This document shows, one piece after another, positions 17,801-22,817 of a stretch of 22,817 nt of DNA. Positions within the stretch are counted from its first letter, which is position 1, and each line of letters starts with the position of its first letter. Origin of the DNA: Saprospiraceae bacterium (GTDB lineage: Bacteria > Bacteroidota > Bacteroidia > Chitinophagales > Saprospiraceae). The position numbers were made by a program, and so were the translations under genes. A model generated the notes under the pieces. The model saw only the letters and a program-made list of their open reading frames with translations. It was not told the origin of the DNA and made no database searches. The DNA is taken from contig JADJYH010000088.1 of assembly GCA_016719855.1 (NCBI GenBank), forward strand, positions 1 through 22,817, given 5' to 3'.

Positions 17801-20800
17801 CTACGGCCCGAATGAAGTCACCTGCTACGCCGATACGGATACCGACACCTACGGCGACCCGAACAGCACCCAAACCTTCTGCAATACCTGCGGCCCAGGC
17901 TTCGTCAGCGACAACAACGACTGCAACGATGCAAATGCTGATATAAACCCTGCCGCTACGGAAATCTGCAACGGTATTGATGACGATTGCGATACACAAA
18001 TTGATGAGGGCGGAGTTTGTATCCCGGCCTGTTTTTCCAAATTGTATGGGGCATCACCGTTCCAAGATTCGCTATGGGCCATTGACACCAGCAACTTTGC
18101 GGTGCTTGAACGTAAAAGCCCGAAGCTCTCTGGCTTTACGGTCACGGGCATAAATGGCCTTACCCGCAACCCTACCAACGGGTTGTTCTATGCTATCGTA
18201 AAAGTGTCGGGAGCGCCTAACAATAACAGGAAGCTATGCAGGTACAACCCAGTCGTTGACTCGCTCTACGAGGTCGGCAACTTGGGCGCAAACTTCTCCT
18301 CCATTACCTTTTCGCCCTCCGGGCAATTGTTTGGGGTAACGGGCAATGGTGCTACGCCTCCTGAAACCCTGTTCGAGATTGACCCGACTAACGCCAATAC
18401 CACACTGTTGACGGCTTTGGGCAATGGCGACGACGGCGAGGTCATCTGCTACAACCCCGATGACAATATGATTTACCATTGGTCTGGGAACGGCACAGTA
18501 GTTTTTGAGAAAATATTGCCAACCGCACCATATACCATTACGGGCATTACTTCGGGGCCACCTAATGGTGAAATTTTTGGGGCGGTTTACATCGGCAACG
18601 GTACTTTCTTGACAAGCACGATTTCCTCCAATTTCAGGGAAGTCACCACGGCAGGTACTTGGTCTGGCCCAATGGGCAGTAGCCCAGACGACCTCCGTGG
18701 CCTCGCCTTCGGCGACGCAGCCGGTGCAACAATTACCTGCTACCTTGATGCCGACGGTGACACCTACGGAAACCCCAACATCAGCGCTGGGTTCTGTGAT
18801 GTTTGCGGTAGCGGCTACGTCAGCGACAATAACGACTGCGACGACAGTGATGGCAATGTAAATCCTGCCGAAACGGAAATCTGCGACCTGGTTGACAACG
18901 ACTGCGACGGCCCTTACCGACGAAGGCTTCGACCAGGCACAATGACACCGTGGCCGATTGCTTCGACAACTGTCCCACCATTGCCAACACCAACCAACTC
19001 GACGCAGACGGCGACGGTTTGGGAGATGCCTGTGACCCTTGCCCGAACGACCCAACCAACCTATGTGGTTGTACCTTCGTAATTCCAGGCAATGGCGCTG
19101 CAACGGTGGCTTGTCCGGCACAGGCTACCGCAGCCCACTCCACCAGTTGTGGTTGACAACTGCGGCTTACCGGTTATTCCTACTGGCCCGACCATTACCA
19201 ACAACCCGAACCCAATTAGCTTGCGAAGGAACGAGGACTTACCTGGACGTATTCAAACAACACTGGCAGCCAGACCTGGAGCTTTGTGTACACGATAGAG
19301 CGGAACGATTTCACCGTGCCAGGCAACGACACGATTGTTTTGTAGCTTGCCCTGCCTAGGCCACGCAGCCTGTGCCACCAGTGGTGGCCGACAACTGCGG
19401 TGAAACCATAACGCCAACCGGCCCGACCGTCTTGAACACCGGATCCTCACTTGCGAAGGCACGAAGACCTACACTTGGACGTACACGGATTGCGAGGGCA
19501 ACTTCCATAATTGGAGCTATACCTACAACATCGAGCGCAACGATTTCACCGTTCCGGCAAACGGCGGAGCAACAGTCGCTTGCCCGGCATCGGCCACACA
19601 GCCTGTGCCGCCAGTGGTATTGAGCAATTGTGGTGAAACGATTACGCCAACTGGCCCGACCATCGTATTCAACCCAAACCCGCTGACTTGCGAGGGCACT
19701 AAGACTTACCAATGGACGTACACCGATTGCGAAGGCAACTGCCACCCGTGGAGCTTTGTGTACACCATCGAACGCCTTGATTTCACCGTTCCGGCAAATG
19801 GTGGTTCCACCGTGGCTTGCCCTGCTTTGGCCACGCAGCCAGTGCCGCCCGTTGTTTTGAGCAACTGTGGTGAAACCATCACGCCCACCGGCCCGACCAT
19901 CACCAACGTGCCGAACCCGCTCACCTGCGAAGGCACGCGAACTTTCACTTGGACGTACACCGACTGTGCAAACCATTCTCACACTTGAGCTTCGTGTACA
20001 CGGTCGAGCGCAACCCGTTCACGGTGCCTGCAAACGGTTCTGCCACGGTGGCTTGCCCTAACTTGGCCACCCAGCCCGTACCGCCGGTCGTGTTGAGCAA
20101 CTGCGGCGAAGTCATCACGCCAACCGGTCCGGTCGTGGTCAATAATCCGAACCCGCTAACCTGCGAGGGGACCCGAATCTACACCTGGACTTACACCGAT
20201 TGCGAAGGCAACTCGGCAACTTGGAGCTTCACCTACACCGTAGAGCGGCAGCCGTTCGGTGTTCCCGCCAATGGTGGCAGCACAGTTGACTGCCCCGATG
20301 ACACGGACGTGCAACCAACCCCACCCGTTGTTTTGAGCAACTGTGGTGAGGTGCTAACGCCAGTGCTGTTCAACGTCACTCCGAAGAACGGCTGTGAAGG
20401 CCACCGCAACTACGTCTTCCGCTACACGGACTGCGAAGGCAACATTGCAGACTGGACTTATATCTACCTGATGGAATACCTGGACTTTGCCATTCCGCCG
20501 AGCGAAACGATGAATGTCGAGTGTCCGCTGAACGCATCACAGCCAGTGCCGCCTGTCGTTTACGACAACTGTGGCAAATTGCTGACGCCCATCGGCCCAG
20601 TCATTACCAGCCAACTTGGCGATGGCGGCTGCGAAGGCATCCGCACTTATGCATGGACCTACGCAGATTGCGAAGGCAACACCCATACTTGGAGCAAGAC
20701 TTTCAATTTCCTCTACACTGCCGACTTTACGTTTACCCGGATGTAACCGATTATGTGGGCTGCCTCGACTATGCACAACCACCTGTGCCGCCCACGATTT

Positions 20801-22248
20801 ACGACATCTGTGGCAATGAAATCGTGGCCTCCGGCCCAACGGTTTACGAGGAAATTAGTGCAAGCGGCTGTAGCGGCATCCGCACCTACACCTACATTTA
20901 CACCGACTGCGGCGGCCACAGCCACCCGTGGAGCTTCACTTTTTACATCAACGACGACCAACCACCAGTGGGCGTTTGCCCAGGCAGTACAGATGTTGGG
21001 ACTGCTGGTGGTGGAGTGAGCGTGGACGTGACGAACCTGAACTGCATCGAAGATGTGCCCTGTCCTGACACCTACGACTTCCACCAAAAAGTAGTGGAAC
21101 TGCTGGCGGCAGGTGGCTTCTACGACCTTTGCAGCGGCCACGACCTGGTGGTTACGTTGGACAGTTGGTCAGCACTCTGGGATTGCTCGACCCTGACGGC
21201 GACGGCACTTTCACCTTTGGCCGTACCTTCTACTTCCGCATAGCCGACCAGTGTGGCAACGAGTTCCCGGACCTTTGCGCAGTGACCTACTCTGGTGCCT
21301 GCCAGCCGCTCAACACCTTCACACAGTTGGCTTGGGGCTGCAAAGCGAAGACCCATACGACAGCGGCATCAACCTTCAGTTGATTCAGACGCTGCTGAAC
21401 AACTTCGGCCCGCTGGTGGTCGGCGGCCCGAACAACTCCCTGACGTTGACTCAAGCGCAGTGCGTCGCCGACCTGCTGCCGGGCATTGGCTATCCGAGCG
21501 AACTGGCTGCTTGCCAGCAGATGAACTGCGTTGGCTGCAACCCAGCTGGCCCCGACGGCATGAAGAACACACTGGCCACCAATGCCATCGCCTTCCTACT
21601 GAACATCCGCTACAACGTGCAGTACAACGGCTTGAACATGCAGGAAATCAGGAACCAAGGTTGGGTTGTATCCAACTCGACCCGAACATCGTCAAGTGCA
21701 ACAATGGAACCTGCATGTTGGGGGTATTCGACGGGCAGGGCAACGAGCACCTCTACCCATACACCCTGGGCGGCTTGATTGACCTTGTCAACTACTACCT
21801 GGGCGGCAACCTGAACTTGTCGGGCGGCGCTTCCGGCGTGTACGCTACTGCGCTCGACAATGCGCTGACCAGCGTCAACTCAAACTGGGGCGGCCAACCG
21901 TCGCAACCTGCTTGTGACCCGAACCCAGGTGCCGCAGGCATCGAGGTGGCCAACAAGGCACTGCCAACCGGCACGACCACGAATGGCAAAACCGTCGAAT
22001 TCAGCTTGTCGCCAAACCCTGCCAGCAGCGAGGTAACGTTCAAGCTTGCAGAACTCACTGAAAGCCAATCGGTGACACTCGAAATCTACAACAACATCGG
22101 CCAGTTGTTGCTCCGCAAGGACTTCGGCAAGGTGCGCTACATCAACGAGCGCATTGACCTGGACGGCCTGAGCAATGGCCTGTACATCGTCAGCGTGAAG
22201 GCGGGTACGGAGCGCTTCGAGCAAAAGCTGGTGATTAGCAACGACTAA
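14843..22248 (+). CDS. Giant secreted multidomain M36 (fungalysin-like) metallopeptidase with T9SS tail (frameshifted)
   Basis: About 2,470 residues. Signal peptide MITKFIQSITRHILLFLMLW ending G-A-Q. FTP-type propeptide about 14920-15600. M36 catalytic domain about 15650-16810 with zinc motif H-E-Y-G-H (16217-16231) and third ligand Glu in G-E-G-W-S-D (16301-16303). Then an FN3-like domain (about 17100-17380), a proprotein-convertase P domain (17397-17806; I-D-D-L-V-I-D-L-T-S-P-D-G-T), a MopE-like motif (17821-18018; D-N-N-D-C-N-D ... E-I-C-N-G-I-D-D-D-C-D), a propeller-like segment (18030-18725), a second MopE-like motif (18736-18915), a thrombospondin type 3 calcium repeat (about 18950-19065), eight HYR-like repeats (19066-20960), an unnamed region, and a type A T9SS tail (21992-22248; S-L-S-P-N-P-A-S ... 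G-L-Y-I-V-S-V). At least eight frame breaks plus one TAG at 19357-19359. Inferred role: surface or secreted protein degradation. Confidence 0.87.
19066..20960 (+). repeat. Eight tandem HYR-like/Ig-like repeats of about 235-240 bp
   Basis: Each unit encodes about 78-80 residues with the order V-P-A-N-G-x-x-x-V-x-C-P, Q-P-x-P-P-V-V-x-x-N-C-G, T-P-x-G-P, C-E-G-x-R-x-Y-x-W-x-Y-x-D-C-E-G-N, W-S-F-x-Y-x-x-E. The N-C-G codon pair recurs at 19158, 19393, 19626, 19863, 20099, 20339, 20567 and 20806. Copies 3-6 are the most alike; copies 7 and 8 have diverged. Conserved cysteines suggest disulfides outside the cell. The repeats form a stalk or adhesive part of the giant peptidase. Confidence 0.8.
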
Positions 22249-22279
22249 GCAATTTCTTGAAAAGGATTGCTAAAACAGT

Positions 22280-22320
22280 GCGGCAGCTGTCCCGAACAGG
22301 GCAACTGCCGCTTGTTTTTT
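22280..22320 (+). terminator. Terminator of the giant peptidase gene
   Basis: GCGGCAG (22280-22286) pairs with CTGCCGC (22305-22311), with a partial inner CCC/GGG stem, and is followed by TTGTTTTTT (22312-22320). It begins 32 bases after the stop codon and lies between convergent genes. Confidence 0.75.
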
Positions 22321-22349
22321 GAAAAAATCTATTCAATTGGGAAAGTTGT

Positions 22350-22817
22350 TCATTCCAACAGAAACTCCACCTCACCTGCCGCCTCCCCCAGTAGCCGCAC
22401 GATTCGATAGACCGTCGCCCCGAAGCTGTCCTTTTTCAGTTCATGCTCCCAAATGCGCACCACCCGCCAGCCCAGGGTTTCGAGTTGGGTGGTCACTTCC
22501 CGATCACGCTGCATGTTCCGTTCGATTTTCGGAATCCAGAAAGCGGCGTTTTTCTTGATTTATTCCCGCTTGTGCCGCCAGTCGTGGCCGTGCCAGAAGT
22601 CGCCGTCCACGAACACCACCATTTTCTGCTTCGCAAACACGAGGTCAGGCTTTCCCGGCAGCCGCTTGACGTGGCAACGGTAGCGGTAGCCGCAGTGCCA
22701 CAACGCCTTGCGCAGCGCCACCTCCGGTTTGGAGTTCGTTGACCGGATGCGGCTCATCAGCTCCGACCGCTGCGGGGTGGTGTAAAAGCCGGCCTCTTCT
22801 TCGAAGCGGGGGACTTT
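22350..22817 (-). CDS. vsr: Vsr-type very short patch repair endonuclease (5' end off window, one frameshift)
   Basis: The reading frame enters from the right edge with V-P-R-F-E-E-E-A-G-F-Y-T-T, then L-M-S-R-I-R-S-T-N-S-K-P-E and LRKALWHCGYRYRCHVKRLP. The nuclease core G-K-P-D-L-V-F and V-F-V-D-G-D-F-W-H-G-H-D-W carries the metal-binding Asp and the conserved F-W-H segment of Vsr. After a break near 22562 it resumes NAAFWIPKIERNMQRDREVT, then L-G-W-R-V-V-R-I-W-E-H-E-L; stop TGA at 22350-22352. The visible part is about 155 residues, close to full length for the family. Vsr nicks 5' of T in T:G mismatches left by deamination of 5-methylcytosine and normally sits beside a cytosine-5 DNA methylase, which would lie beyond 22817. 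The in-frame ATG at 22757 is probably internal. Confidence 0.85.

Noticed and set aside
18234..19121. 295-residue open frame on the minus strand
   Set aside because: Antisense to the propeller-like, MopE-like and calcium-repeat parts of the peptidase gene; no signal or motif of its own.
19066..20960. Possible CRISPR or other non-coding repeat array
   Set aside because: Units are about 237 bp, contiguous and protein-coding with conserved residues; there are no short repeats separated by spacers.
14843..22248. Programmed frameshifting as the cause of the frame changes
   Set aside because: Breaks are numerous, lie at varied sites, occur in many unrelated genes and lack a common slippery site; sequence error is simpler.

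Overview
The window looks like a chromosomal segment of a Bacteroidota bacterium, most likely Saprospiria-like. The evidence is two type IX secretion (T9SS) C-terminal sorting domains, a stand-alone LytTR regulator, lipoproteins with an acidic surface-export signature, A/T-rich start regions without clear Shine-Dalgarno sites, and a TAnnTTTG-type -7 promoter element. No rRNA, tRNA, CRISPR array or insertion sequence was recognised.

Layout. (1) 343-4035, minus strand: an ECF-like sigma factor overlapping a membrane anti-sigma/TPR-like protein, then a stand-alone LytTR regulator, then an intact right-handed beta-helix lipoprotein followed by a terminator. (2) 4184-9302, plus strand, diverging from the sigma gene: a secreted Kelch-propeller protein with a T9SS tail, a small secreted protein with a W-N-x-x-x-N-W motif, and a large TPR-CHAT peptidase-like protein with a C-terminal membrane helix. 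(3) 9475-14420, minus strand: a fructan/sucrose utilisation cluster with a truncated sugar-binding lipoprotein, an MFS sugar porter, a PfkB fructokinase and a lipoprotein GH32 fructan hydrolase. An oppositely oriented MNT-HEPN pair sits between the transporter and the kinase. (4) 14843-22248, plus strand: one giant (about 2,470 residues) secreted M36 (fungalysin-like) metallopeptidase with FN3, P-domain, MopE-like, propeller-like, calcium-binding and eight HYR-like repeat modules, ending in a T9SS tail. (5) 22350-end, minus strand: a Vsr-type mismatch endonuclease running off the right edge.

How parts may work together. The sigma/anti-sigma pair diverging from Kelch, small secreted protein and TPR-CHAT genes suggests an envelope-responsive module (inference). 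The sugar cluster imports fructo-oligosaccharides or sucrose products after outer-surface hydrolysis and phosphorylates fructose. Its gene content resembles part of the Bacteroides thetaiotaomicron fructan locus.

Quality caveat. Many genes are broken by single-base indels, often in homopolymers, while the protein on both sides of each break stays well conserved. The beta-helix, PfkB, MNT, HEPN and MFS genes are intact. I read most breaks as sequence errors and give whole-gene coordinates reconstructed across frames. The sugar-binding fragment is the one case that looks truly truncated.
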